NCBI RefSeq assembly: GCF_900637055.1
Contig: NZ_LR134338.1
Span: forward strand, 5,757,001-5,821,000
Direction of reading: 5' to 3'
DNA: 64,000 nt
From: Brevibacillus brevis
GTDB taxonomy: Bacteria > Bacillota > Bacilli > Brevibacillales > Brevibacillaceae
The notes under the pieces were generated by a model. That model made no database searches. It had not been told where the DNA came from and worked only from the letters and a program-made list of their open reading frames with translations. A program made the translations under genes and the position numbers. Positions within the stretch are counted from its first letter, which is position 1. Each line of letters opens with the position of its first letter. This document shows positions 43,198 through 50,946 of this stretch, piece after piece.

Positions 43198-44013
43198 ATG
43201 TTAGGTAATTTTTCTAAGATAATTACACCTCTTGCACTTTCAATGTCATTGCTCACTGTTCCAAGTATGGCTTTTACTGAAAAAGTTGACGCAAAATACG
43301 AGAAAGCAGTAAAACAAGAAAAACTTGAAAAACTTAACGAAAAATTAGATTACTTACGAGAGCAAGTAAGAAAAACGAAGGATTTTGATAAGGCAATGAA
43401 AATAACAGTAGAAAAGTACAGTAATTTGAAGGTTGTAAATTCAGATGGTGAAGATGGAAAACCGATCAAGGCTTTATCTAACGAGGAAGGATGGCTTACG
43501 TTTACTGATAGAATTGTTTACGATGATGAAAGTGATCAATATGTGTTTGTTGGATATTGGGAGTGGGATGAGAATGAAGGTTTTGTCGGACGTGAACCAT
43601 ACGATTTCGTAGGTGTTTATACAGATAATAAAAAAAGTATGCCAATCGACGTTGATGGGGTTGTCATCCAAGGATGGAATGGTTTGGGTGATGAAGAAGC
43701 TTTCTTCGATACAAGAACTGATAAAAAACGTGGTAAGGTGGCGTTAGCAAAACGCGCTACGGACGCAGGTGTTGGCTTTTGGATTAATGATCGATATGTT
43801 ACAAATGGCACGATAACCGCTGTACTTGAAAAAGTTACAACTAACAAAAAGGAGCGCGTCTATTTACAATATGACCATTCTTGGACAAGCACTTCAATTA
43901 CAGGGATAGGTGGTAACGTATCAGGTGGCGGTGGAGGTTTTAATATATCTTGGAACACGGGAGTGAAGTACTTAAATCCACTCACCTCTACAGGTGAATA
44001 TTGGAAAGGATAA
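43198..44013 (+). CDS. Orphan secreted protein, AT-rich
   Basis: 271 aa with a signal peptide (residues 1-26, MSLLTVPSMAF before the cut). A lysine-rich coiled-coil-like helix (residues 32-75) comes next, then a beta-rich region with many aromatic and acidic residues, and a glycine run (GGNVSGGGGGF) near the end. I recognise no family. Codons are markedly more AT-rich than in neighbouring genes. AGGGAGATGAG precedes the ATG. It is followed by a hairpin and by another orphan exported protein, suggesting a transferred pair. Confidence 0.75.
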   Translation: MLGNFSKIITPLALSMSLLTVPSMAFTEKVDAKYEKAVKQEKLEKLNEKLDYLREQVRKTKDFDKAMKITVEKYSNLKVVNSDGEDGKPIKALSNEEGWLTFTDRIVYDDESDQYVFVGYWEWDENEGFVGREPYDFVGVYTDNKKSMPIDVDGVVIQGWNGLGDEEAFFDTRTDKKRGKVALAKRATDAGVGFWINDRYVTNGTITAVLEKVTTNKKERVYLQYDHSWTSTSITGIGGNVSGGGGGFNISWNTGVKYLNPLTSTGEYWKG

Positions 44014-44024
44014 TGCTAAAATTT

Positions 44025-44056
44025 GGGTGTTCCCTTTATAGAGGACACCTGTTTTC
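44025..44056 (+). terminator. Hairpin terminator after secreted protein gene
   Basis: GGGTGTTCC pairs with GAGGACACC (one bulge), then TGTTTTCTT. Confidence 0.55.
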
Positions 44057-44113
44057 TTGATGGAGTTGGAAAATTCAGTCTCTATAATATAATTAAATGA
44101 AGGGGCGGTAATA

Positions 44114-44740
44114 ATGAAAAAGATACTAATCATGCTATCCTTGATTCTAGTGTTGACCTCCGGATGCAATAAGGATGCAGCCGATATCAATGAAGATGAA
44201 ATCCGAATGCTTGCATACACCTACTCAGAAAATGTATTTAATAACTATAGATACGTAGGATCTATCAGTGATTTTTTAGGTAACGCTAATGGAAAAGAAA
44301 TCACATTGGAATCACTTCAAATGTATGTTAGTGGGTATAAACAAGGAAATAGCAGGATGAAAATTTATGAAAGTGTAGAAAATATCATCTCGCTCTACTT
44401 TGCAAAACACTACAATGAACAAATCATCGCAAAATTATTTGACGCGAATCGCAAATTAACCCAACTAACAAGGCAGCTTAATGATTTGTTGACAGAAGAA
44501 CATATAGCGGCAGAACTTTCCGCAAATCAAATCATTGAGTTAAGAGAGCGAATTGACGATCTACTCATCTATGTATACCCTGAGCAAGATGAGACAGATA
44601 TAAATCTTTACACATTAATTACGAAACCTGAGAAATTACTTGAAAAGTATACCGTTACGGATATAGATATCTTTTTTATGAATTTTAACAACGCTATGGA
44701 GCAATTGAACAACTTCATAGAACAAGTCACTAAAACTTAA
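44114..44740 (+). CDS. Orphan lipoprotein, AT-rich
   Basis: 208 aa. The lipoprotein signal has the lipobox LTSGC (Cys 18), so the mature protein is anchored outside the membrane. The rest is mostly helical and acidic (LFDANRKLTQLTRQLNDLLTEE, IIELRERIDDLL), with no family that I recognise. GGGGCGG precedes the ATG. It shares the AT-rich base use of the preceding secreted protein gene. Confidence 0.78.
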   Translation: MKKILIMLSLILVLTSGCNKDAADINEDEIRMLAYTYSENVFNNYRYVGSISDFLGNANGKEITLESLQMYVSGYKQGNSRMKIYESVENIISLYFAKHYNEQIIAKLFDANRKLTQLTRQLNDLLTEEHIAAELSANQIIELRERIDDLLIYVYPEQDETDINLYTLITKPEKLLEKYTVTDIDIFFMNFNNAMEQLNNFIEQVTKT

Positions 44741-44763
44741 TCCTTTAATCACGTTCGTGTGCA

Positions 44764-44795
44764 GATAAAAAACCGCCAGGAAAAATCCTGACGGT
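44764..44795 (-). terminator. Terminator of clpP-epimerase operon
   Basis: 10-bp stem (44772-44781 / 44786-44795) with a G-U pair on the minus strand and a T run (44766-44772) after it. Confidence 0.8.
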
Positions 44796-44810
44796 TGAAC
44801 ATTCGGTACG

Positions 44811-45592
44811 CTAAACTCCGAGCTTCGCAGCCACTTTATCCTCTACGCTGTAGTCAATTCCTTGCAAAACGTTCTCAGGAGGATGATCAATCTCCCATGC
44901 AATCGTACGTCGCATAGACTCCTCTGCGGTAGCTTGTTCTGTATACCCCAGCTCACTCCTGATTTTTGCTGAATCCAGCTGAATATGCTGCTTCGATTCG
45001 ATCTGCGGGACCCATTCGGTCGGCAACTCAGCAGAAGGCGCTGTCATTACTTTGCCATCCCAACCATAAACGCTGCCGATTCGTTCAATCCACTCTCTCA
45101 TCGACAAGCATTGCTCTTCTGCTACGTGGTAAATCTGATTCTTTGCTCGATCGTCGGTCGCCACCAGGTAAATGGCATGCGCGATGTCTTCTACGTAGCT
45201 GCGTGCCCAACGCCAAGAAGCAAAGCCTTCATCGAGCAAAATAAACGGACGTCCGTCTCGCATCTGCTGAAGGTACGGATAGACGCGATGCTGATAGTCA
45301 TGCGGGCCATACACCATCGGCAGGCGCAAAATCGTGCCTGGCAGACTCTGCTGCCCCATCACGGCTCGCTCCACGAGTACCTTGTCATAATCTTCACGAT
45401 CTGGTCTGGCCCCTCGGAACGGATAGCGCTTCTCGCAAAGTGGAGACTGCTAGAAACGACACCTTGCGGAAGAGAAGCAGCACCGGGGTTAATCCCTCTA
45501 TTAAATACAGCAACCTCATGACCTGATTCTGCCAAGCGCTTCACTGCATGTGGCCCGATAAAACGCGTTCCCCCCAAAAATAGGATCTTCAC
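44811..45592 (-). pseudogene. NAD-dependent epimerase/dehydratase, internal deletion
   Basis: The N-terminal piece (ATG 45592) has the Rossmann motif LFLGGTRFIGPHAVKRLAESGH and runs to about LPQGVVS. The C-terminal piece, SPLCEKRYPFRGARPDREDYDKVLVERAVMG onward to the stop at 44811, lies in another frame; before it comes a TAG. In this family about 70-90 residues, including part of the catalytic region, normally lie between the two. The deletion plus frameshift near 45450 inactivates the gene. It is the last member of the clpP transcription unit. Confidence 0.85.
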
Positions 45593-45608
45593 CCCGGTAC
45601 CCCCATCT

Positions 45609-46190
45609 CTACAATTTTTCGATCACTTTATCAATCAAGCCGTATTCGAGCGCCTCTGCGGCAGTAAGGAAATAGTCGCGGTCTGCATCTTTTTCGATTT
45701 GCTCGACTGTCTTCCCCGTACGCTCCGCGATAATCGTATACAGCATGTTGCGATGTCGTAGAATACGGTCTGCCGCGATCTTAATATCGCTCGCCTGTCC
45801 TTGACTGCCTCCCCACGGCTGGTGGAGCATCACTTCAGCATTGGGCAGCGCATAGCGTTTGCCCGGCGCTCCTGCTACGAGGAGCATCGCGCCCATAGAC
45901 GCTGCCATCCCTGTGCAGATCGTGGACACATCAGGCGCAATGAAACTCATCGTATCGATAATCGCCATCCCTGCTGTGACAGAGCCCCCGGGCGAATTGA
46001 TATAAAGGTGAATGTCTTTTTTTGGGTCCTCTGCTGCCAGGAACAGCAACTGAGCTACGACTGCATTGGCTACCTGATCATCGATGGCACTGCCGAGAAA
46101 AATGATGCGATCCTTCAACAACCGGGAGTAAATGTCATAGGACCTCTCTCCATAACTCGTTTGCTCGACTACTACCGGAATGAGATTCAT
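45609..46190 (-). CDS. clpP: ATP-dependent Clp protease proteolytic subunit
   Basis: 193 aa serine peptidase forming a 14-mer with Clp ATPases. The triad is visible: Ser in CTGMAASMGAM, His in EVMLHQPWGG and Asp in EKDADRDYFL. AGGAGGG precedes the ATG. Wording such as LLVAGAPGKRYALPNAEVM differs from the typical housekeeping ClpP, so this may be a second ClpP. It is unusual in lying in an operon behind a winged-helix regulator and an 85-aa unknown protein. Confidence 0.95.
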   Translation of the reverse strand: MNLIPVVVEQTSYGERSYDIYSRLLKDRIIFLGSAIDDQVANAVVAQLLFLAAEDPKKDIHLYINSPGGSVTAGMAIIDTMSFIAPDVSTICTGMAASMGAMLLVAGAPGKRYALPNAEVMLHQPWGGSQGQASDIKIAADRILRHRNMLYTIIAERTGKTVEQIEKDADRDYFLTAAEALEYGLIDKVIEKL

Positions 46191-46226
46191 GAAAAAGCCC
46201 TCCTTCGCTTGTTTACGCTCGATTTT

Positions 46227-46484
46227 TTACGCGGCCATACGCATGCTGGTTGCTTGTGGAACCGCCACTGATTTTTTGTTAAATCCAGATGAAACCTGCG
46301 TCACCACTGCCGGATTACTCGCCGGCCCCACTGACCATGTCTGAACAGCTGCTTCTCTTTCGACAGCAACCCCATTTCCGTTTCGGGCAGGCATGGCAAT
46401 GACCTGATCGGTTTGAGGCTGGACTCGACTTTCCCAAACGATTACGGGTTTGGACTTGTTTGACTCCACAGCTTGTGCCTTCAT
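46227..46484 (-). CDS. Unknown 85-aa protein between regulator and ClpP
   Basis: 85 aa, rich in Val, Ala, Gln and Asn, low complexity, probably disordered (PVIVWESRVQPQTDQV, GNGVAVEREAAVQTWSVGP). No family is recognised. Its ATG overlaps the regulator stop as ATGA and clpP starts 36 nt later, so it is very likely translated. Position suggests a link with ClpP or the regulator, for example as a substrate or adaptor; this is only inference. Confidence 0.7.
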   Translation of the reverse strand: MKAQAVESNKSKPVIVWESRVQPQTDQVIAMPARNGNGVAVEREAAVQTWSVGPASNPAVVTQVSSGFNKKSVAVPQATSMRMAA

Positions 46485-47074
46485 GCCTCGTCTCCTCCTT
46501 GTTTTGGATAAACCGCCAGAACGACCTGATACGTTTCTTGTCCCTTTTCTTTTGGCTGATACTTCGCCACAAGCTGATTCACCAGTTGGACGTACTCCTC
46601 TACAAAAGCACTGCGCTGTTCCGCACTGGCTAGCTGAATACTCGCATTCAGCGAGGCGCTCGGAACCTCCACCTCTTGATCGGAGCGCTCCAGCAAAAGC
46701 ATGGCATCACGCTTGATTCGTTCTGCTGTTTGGACTAGATGAGACAACGATCCTTGATCCTTCATTTGCTGAATGGTATCGTTGCCCCAGTTCAGTCCTT
46801 CCGAGAGCACATACGTCCGCGCAATCGCCAAATAAAGCACCTCGACGAGATTGCGCACCTGTCGACTCCCTACCCGCCTGACCAATCCGACCTTTTCCAA
46901 GGCTTTCAAGTGATAATTGACACGCTGCGGGATTTCATTGATCCCACGTGCGACTTCTGCTGCCGAAGCAGGCTCTGCCAAACGGCTTAATATCTCGGCA
47001 CGGAGCGGGTTCAATAGCGCCATCGCCTGTTCCGGTTTCTCGACTACATATGTTTCCAGTTGTTCGTGCGCCAC
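46481..47074 (-). CDS. Winged-helix (ArsR/HTH_20-type) regulator
   Basis: 197 aa. The N-terminal winged helix is MALLNPLRAEILSRLAEPASAAEVARG and PQRVNYHLKALEKVGLV. The C-terminal half (residues 100-190) is an unassigned helical domain. GAGGTG lies 5 nt before GTG 47074. TTACGTAA-type AT-rich sequence upstream (47099-47120) may hold its promoter and operator. It heads the operon with the 85-aa gene and clpP and probably controls it. Confidence 0.88.
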   Translation of the reverse strand: MAHEQLETYVVEKPEQAMALLNPLRAEILSRLAEPASAAEVARGINEIPQRVNYHLKALEKVGLVRRVGSRQVRNLVEVLYLAIARTYVLSEGLNWGNDTIQQMKDQGSLSHLVQTAERIKRDAMLLLERSDQEVEVPSASLNASIQLASAEQRSAFVEEYVQLVNQLVAKYQPKEKGQETYQVVLAVYPKQGGDEA

Positions 47075-47170
47075 AACAACACCTCATGACATTAATCATT
47101 TACGTAAAAATAGTTTATTACGTTCGTTTTTGTTTGTCAAATGATGGATAAGCCTTTTTTTCGACAACGT

Positions 47171-47201
47171 CAAAAGCCCCGCTATGACCTGCGGAGCTTT
47201 T
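47171..47201 (-). terminator. Terminator of MBL-fold gene
   Basis: Stem 47172-47182 / 47191-47201 with one G-U pair on the minus strand, ending in TTTTG. Confidence 0.7.
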
Positions 47202-47228
47202 GTTTTTCATTACTATTCGGTTCACTCA

Positions 47229-47984
47229 TTAAAAAGAGATGATTTCGCCATCCTGCGGAACATGTACGCGTCCGGACAGCTGTTTTTCCTGCAAACATTC
47301 ATTCAATTCCCGGCGGCTGAGCAAGCAATGGTTCCATGTTTCCATATGGGCAACGAGGATACGGCTGTCGGGCGCGGCATTTGCGATATGGACGATATCC
47401 TCCTGCGTCATCGTGATCGGGTCTCCCGTCAAAAACTGGGCCGCACCTGCGAAAACGACGATCGCATCTGGACGATACGCTGTAACAGCTTGCTCCACTT
47501 CTTCACACCAAATCGTATCCCCCGCCACATACAGCGTCGGCTCACCAGCTCGCCCCAGAACGAAGCCAGATACTGGCCCCATCTGCTGTCCAATTTCTCC
47601 TGTTCCATGTTGACCACCTGTTCGATGTAGGTGAATCCCTTGCCATGTATACTCCTCTTCGATGGCAATGACTTGTTCGAAGCCATGCTGTACCAGCTTA
47701 TCCAGATCCGGTGGCTGGCAAAAGACAGGCAAATGCTTCGGGAGAAGGCGTATGGCCGCTTCATCGAGATGATCGAAATGGGTATGCGTCACCAAGAGGG
47801 CGTCTACGCCAGCGAGTACCTCCTCCACGGAAATGGGCAATTCTACTCCTGGATTCGGACGCTGATTCGGCGTATTTGGTACTGCTGGCATTTCGCCCTT
47901 GGAGCTAAACATCGGATCGACCAAAAATGTCAGCCCTGCATATTCCACGCGCAAGGTAGCATGTCGTACAAGCTGAATCTGCAT
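47229..47984 (-). CDS. Metallo-beta-lactamase-fold hydrolase (UlaG-like)
   Basis: 251 aa. The metal motif is VTHTHFDHLD, with the further ligand Asp in VAGDTIWC and a late His in LVAHMETWNHC. The start MQIQLVRHATLRVEYAGLTFLVDPMFS is that of UlaG/L-ascorbate-lactonase-like or RNA-processing-like cytoplasmic members. The substrate cannot be given. It is divergent from an Lrp-type regulator 118 bp away, which may control it. Confidence 0.9.
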   Translation of the reverse strand: MQIQLVRHATLRVEYAGLTFLVDPMFSSKGEMPAVPNTPNQRPNPGVELPISVEEVLAGVDALLVTHTHFDHLDEAAIRLLPKHLPVFCQPPDLDKLVQHGFEQVIAIEEEYTWQGIHLHRTGGQHGTGEIGQQMGPVSGFVLGRAGEPTLYVAGDTIWCEEVEQAVTAYRPDAIVVFAGAAQFLTGDPITMTQEDIVHIANAAPDSRILVAHMETWNHCLLSRRELNECLQEKQLSGRVHVPQDGEIISF

Positions 47985-48102
47985 GTCATTTCTTCCTTTC
48001 CTCGTTATCGTTATAATGGATGTACGTTTATTTTATAAGGTTATGAACGGTTGCCGCGAAACGATTGCTGGCTACCGACTTTCGCCGTGAAAGGAGATAC
48101 GC

Positions 48103-48516
48103 ATGCTAGACCAAATCGATCTCTCCATCCTTGCCTTGCTACGCAAAAACAGCCGATTGCAGTGGAAGGACATCGGCGAACAGGTCCATCTAAGCGGTCA
48201 AGCCGTCGGCAACCGCATTAGACGAATGGAGGAGCAAGGCATTATTCAAGGCTACACAACGCTCATTGATGAGAGTAAAATCGCCCCATTCCTCACTGCT
48301 CTCGTCACCATGTTCATGACCACTACCGATCATTCTCTCTTCACTCGTTTTATCAAAAGTCGCAGCGAGATCGTCGAAGCCCACCGCATTAGCGGAGAAG
48401 GCTGCTACACCATGGTGGTACATGTTCCAGATCAAGAGGCCCTCAATCATTTTTTAGATGCCCTGCTTCCTTTTGGGAACTACCGAGTCAATCTATCGAT
48501 TAGCAAATTGAAATAG
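48103..48516 (+). CDS. Lrp/AsnC-family regulator
   Basis: 137 aa. The N-terminal helix-turn-helix (LRKNSRLQWKDIGEQVHLSGQAVGNRIRRM) is followed by the RAM/AsnC ligand domain (GYTTLIDESKIAPFLTALVTMF ... HRISGEGCYTMVVHV). These proteins bind amino acids and regulate transport or metabolism. AAAGGAGATACGC precedes the ATG. It is divergent from the MBL-fold gene. Confidence 0.93.
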   Translation: MLDQIDLSILALLRKNSRLQWKDIGEQVHLSGQAVGNRIRRMEEQGIIQGYTTLIDESKIAPFLTALVTMFMTTTDHSLFTRFIKSRSEIVEAHRISGEGCYTMVVHVPDQEALNHFLDALLPFGNYRVNLSISKLK

Positions 48517-48558
48517 TTGGCAGTTTGGCAATGTATCCGCTCTCATGATTTTTCGGGG

Positions 48559-48587
48559 TTGCTCGATATTGTGAACAAGAGTAGAAT
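48559..48587 (+). promoter_or_regulatory. Promoter of two small-protein genes
   Basis: TTGCTC (48559-48564), a 17-nt spacer and TAGAAT (48582-48587), 27 bp before the first small gene. Confidence 0.55.
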
Positions 48588-48614
48588 GATGAATACGAAA
48601 GGAGGAGAAACGCC

Positions 48615-48905
48615 ATGGAAGATATGCTATTGCTGCTGTTTTCGCTGGAAGATTTCTTCGCCTTGGTCGCGCTTTTTGTAGGATGCTTCACTTCTGCTTT
48701 TTGTCTCAGACAGTGTTACCTGCAAAACCGGGCTCTACATCAGAACGTCACGGATACGTACCGACCTTCTATTAACACGTTGTTGGTTGAGACTTATCCA
48801 ATGGCGGCAAGGCAACCGCAGCGCCTTCGCTTATTCAGGCGCATACAGCATACAGACGGCGAAATGGATACATATGGTTCCTTTGTTTTGGATCGCGTAG
48901 CGTAA
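48615..48905 (+). CDS. Small membrane-anchored protein of unknown function
   Basis: 96 aa with one hydrophobic helix at residues 3-30 (LLLLFSLEDFFALVALFVGCF), then a basic soluble tail. No family is recognised. AAAGGAGGAG, a very strong ribosome site, precedes the ATG, and a good promoter lies 27 bp before it. A second small gene follows after 26 nt. Confidence 0.7.
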   Translation: MEDMLLLLFSLEDFFALVALFVGCFTSAFCLRQCYLQNRALHQNVTDTYRPSINTLLVETYPMAARQPQRLRLFRRIQHTDGEMDTYGSFVLDRVA

Positions 48906-48931
48906 CGAACATCCAAAAGGAGGTTGATCAT

Positions 48932-49066
48932 ATGATCGCCAAATATATCGGAGAAGCTTTGTTGTTTGTTGTGGGTCTGCCTATTTTCGCTTATCAAACA
49001 CTCGAAGGAATGCATGCATTGGCAGATATCTTCGCACAAATGTCCGATTTCACTAATTTCAAATAA
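48932..49066 (+). CDS. 44-aa small protein
   Basis: Sequence begins MIAKYIGEALLFVVGLPIFA and ends DFTNFK. The first 22 residues form a hydrophobic helix, so it is probably a membrane micropeptide. AAAAGGAGG is 7 nt before the ATG, and a terminator follows within 20 nt. This makes it a convincing gene despite its size. Function unknown. Confidence 0.72.
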   Translation: MIAKYIGEALLFVVGLPIFAYQTLEGMHALADIFAQMSDFTNFK

Positions 49067-49082
49067 GCTTGACGCATAGAAA

Positions 49083-49116
49083 AGTCTGGCCGCCTCTTAT
49101 GACGGTCAGGCTTTCT
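49083..49116 (+). terminator. Terminator of small-protein operon
   Basis: 10-bp stem AGTCTGGCCG (49083-49092) with 49103-49112 (two G-U pairs), then TTCTTTAA. Confidence 0.75.
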
Positions 49117-49461
49117 TTAATCTGTCTGGATACGGTCTCCTCTTGTTGTCGGCTGCGAGATCACGAGAAATTCCACATCCTCTGCTCCCTCGTTTTTCAT
49201 CTGGTGTTTGACTCCCGGAGGCACTTCTACCCCTTCCTGCCTGCCCAGCACATGTCGAACGCCATCCACTTCCAGCATAGCCTGTCCTGACAGCACGAAG
49301 AAAAACTGACGCGACCGCTCGTGATAATGGCGCACTTCTGCTGTATTTCCGGGCATCCGCTCATGAATGACGCTGAGCTCTTGGCCTTTGACCAGATGCC
49401 AGCCGTCGCATTGATCGCCCCAGATATAATGCTCTGCATTCTCTTTGCTAATTTTTTTCAA
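49117..49461 (-). CDS. Cupin-domain protein
   Basis: 114 aa. Cupin motif 1 is EVRHYHERSRQFFFVLSGQAMLEVDG, with the metal-type His-x-His spacing (HYHE), and motif 2 is PPGVKHQMKNEG. GGAGGAG lies 8 nt before a TTG start at 49461; the frame extends to 49542 but has no ribosome site there. It is divergent from the antiporter gene, whose promoter is 64 bp away. Confidence 0.8.
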   Translation of the reverse strand: MKKISKENAEHYIWGDQCDGWHLVKGQELSVIHERMPGNTAEVRHYHERSRQFFFVLSGQAMLEVDGVRHVLGRQEGVEVPPGVKHQMKNEGAEDVEFLVISQPTTRGDRIQTD

Positions 49462-49524
49462 ACCTGCTTCTCCTCCGGTTTTTTGCTCTATCTTCACACG
49501 CAGGAGAGCATTTGTCATCAAATG

Positions 49525-49553
49525 TTTACTTTTTCTGCCCAATATGCTAAAAT
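49525..49553 (+). promoter_or_regulatory. Promoter of antiporter gene
   Basis: TTTACT (49525-49530), a 17-nt spacer and TAAAAT (49548-49553) with an extended TGC. It predicts a leader of about 130 nt. Confidence 0.7.
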
Positions 49554-49593
49554 GTTTGTAAATCGTAAGTGAATATTCAATTCGTTACTGGAG

Positions 49594-49667
49594 GAGCCTG
49601 TCATCATAGGGTTCTTTTTGTCTTTTTTTAGCCGACAAAAAGAAGTCTGTGATCACGGCTCTTTTTT
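49594..49667 (+). terminator. Leader terminator (attenuator) before antiporter
   Basis: A long hairpin: the outer stem is GAGCC (49594-49598) onwards with TGATCACGGCTC (49650-49661); the inner perfect 11-bp stem is TTCTTTTTGTC with GACAAAAAGAA. TTTTTT at 49662-49667 follows, 24 bp before the antiporter start. The gene upstream runs leftward, so only a transcript from the promoter at 49525 would meet it. This implies regulated read-through. Confidence 0.7.
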
Positions 49668-49691
49668 ATTTCGTAAAAAGGGGGAAACCAC

Positions 49692-50855
49692 ATGCTTATT
49701 TTTCAGCTGGCTGTCATTTTGATCGCTTCCAAAATCGCTGGTGATATCAGCGTACGATTGGGGCAGCCATCCGTTTTGGGGAAACTGCTCATCGGTATCG
49801 TTTTAGGCCCTACCGTTCTCGGGCTGGTCACAGACACAGAAATCCTCAAGGAAATTAGCCAAATCGGGGTTATCCTGCTCATGTTTATCGCGGGCTTAGA
49901 GACGGATATTGATGAGTTCAAACGCACCGCCAAGTCTTCAACCAGCGTAGGTGTTGCCGGGATTGTCATGCCACTCGCACTCGGTTATGGTGCCGGAATT
50001 GCGATTGGCCTCCCCAACATCGAAGCGATCTTCCTGGGCCTGTTGCTCTCTGCTACCAGTGTAAGTATTTCCGTACAAACATTGAAGGAATTGGGCAAGC
50101 TAAAATCAAGAGAAGGCGCAACAATCATGGGAGCCGCTGTTATTGATGACGTTTTGGTCATCTTGGCACTCGCTTTCTTGATGAGCTTTGCTGGCGGCGA
50201 CGTGAATCTTGGCATGGTGGTTTTGAAAAAGGTCGCGTTTTTTGCCATCGTCATCGTTCTTTCCTGGAAGGTTGTCCCTTGGGTTTTGAAAAAATTCGCT
50301 CCGTTGCAGGTTACAGAATCGGTCATTTCCGCAGCGCTCATCATCTGTTTCCTGTTCGCTTACTTTGCTGAATATACAGGGGTTGCTGCTATCATCGGTT
50401 CTTACATCGCCGGTGTTGCCATCAGCTTGACCAATTACAAGCAAGAAGTAACCCACAAGGTCGAAACCATCAGCTACTCGGTTTTCGTACCAGTGTTTTT
50501 CACCTCGATCGGGGTAACGGCACAGTTCTCTGGCATCTTGGAAAACCTCGGACTGATTGTGCTCCTGAGCGTCATCGCGATTGTTTCCAAGCTCATCGGT
50601 GGTGCTTTTGGTGCAAAAATCACAGGCTTCCCGTGGAAAAACTCGATGGCCATTGGTGCTGCCATGGTATCTCGTGGGGAAGTCGCCCTTATTATCGCTG
50701 CCATTGGTCTGGAGAACAATTTGCTCACACAAGACATGTTTGCTGTCCTGATTGTCGTTGTACTCTTGACGACCATCGTCACTCCGCCAATGATGAAAAT
50801 GTTCTTCTCGAAAACATCGCAGCCAGAAGAAATGGCTTTGAAAAAGAACGCCTGA
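49692..50855 (+). CDS. CPA2-family cation:proton antiporter
   Basis: 387 aa with about 11-12 membrane segments, of the Na+/H+ or K+/H+ exchanger type (KefB/GerN/YjbQ-like). The TM core has GAAVIDDVLVILALAF (conserved Asp-Asp) and SRGEVALIIAAIGL. No TrkA-N or other regulatory domain is attached. AAAGGGGGAAACC precedes the ATG. Expression is likely attenuated by the leader hairpin. Confidence 0.92.
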   Translation: MLIFQLAVILIASKIAGDISVRLGQPSVLGKLLIGIVLGPTVLGLVTDTEILKEISQIGVILLMFIAGLETDIDEFKRTAKSSTSVGVAGIVMPLALGYGAGIAIGLPNIEAIFLGLLLSATSVSISVQTLKELGKLKSREGATIMGAAVIDDVLVILALAFLMSFAGGDVNLGMVVLKKVAFFAIVIVLSWKVVPWVLKKFAPLQVTESVISAALIICFLFAYFAEYTGVAAIIGSYIAGVAISLTNYKQEVTHKVETISYSVFVPVFFTSIGVTAQFSGILENLGLIVLLSVIAIVSKLIGGAFGAKITGFPWKNSMAIGAAMVSRGEVALIIAAIGLENNLLTQDMFAVLIVVVLLTTIVTPPMMKMFFSKTSQPEEMALKKNA

Positions 50856-50862
50856 CACAACC

Positions 50863-50903
50863 AAGACTGTTTCTCGCCTAGACGCGGGGGACAGTCTTTT
50901 TTT
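50863..50903 (+). terminator. Terminator of antiporter gene
   Basis: AAGACTGT/ACAGTCTT stem (50863-50870, 50891-50898) with a GC-rich loop, then seven T. Confidence 0.8.
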
Positions 50904-50946
50904 ATCATGGGGAAAATACCCTCTTTTTGATAGGAGGAACACCGTC

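Noticed and set aside
49560..49660. Known riboswitch class (ydaO or yybP-ykoY) before the antiporter
   Set aside because: The conserved core strings of these classes are not present; only a terminator hairpin is supported.
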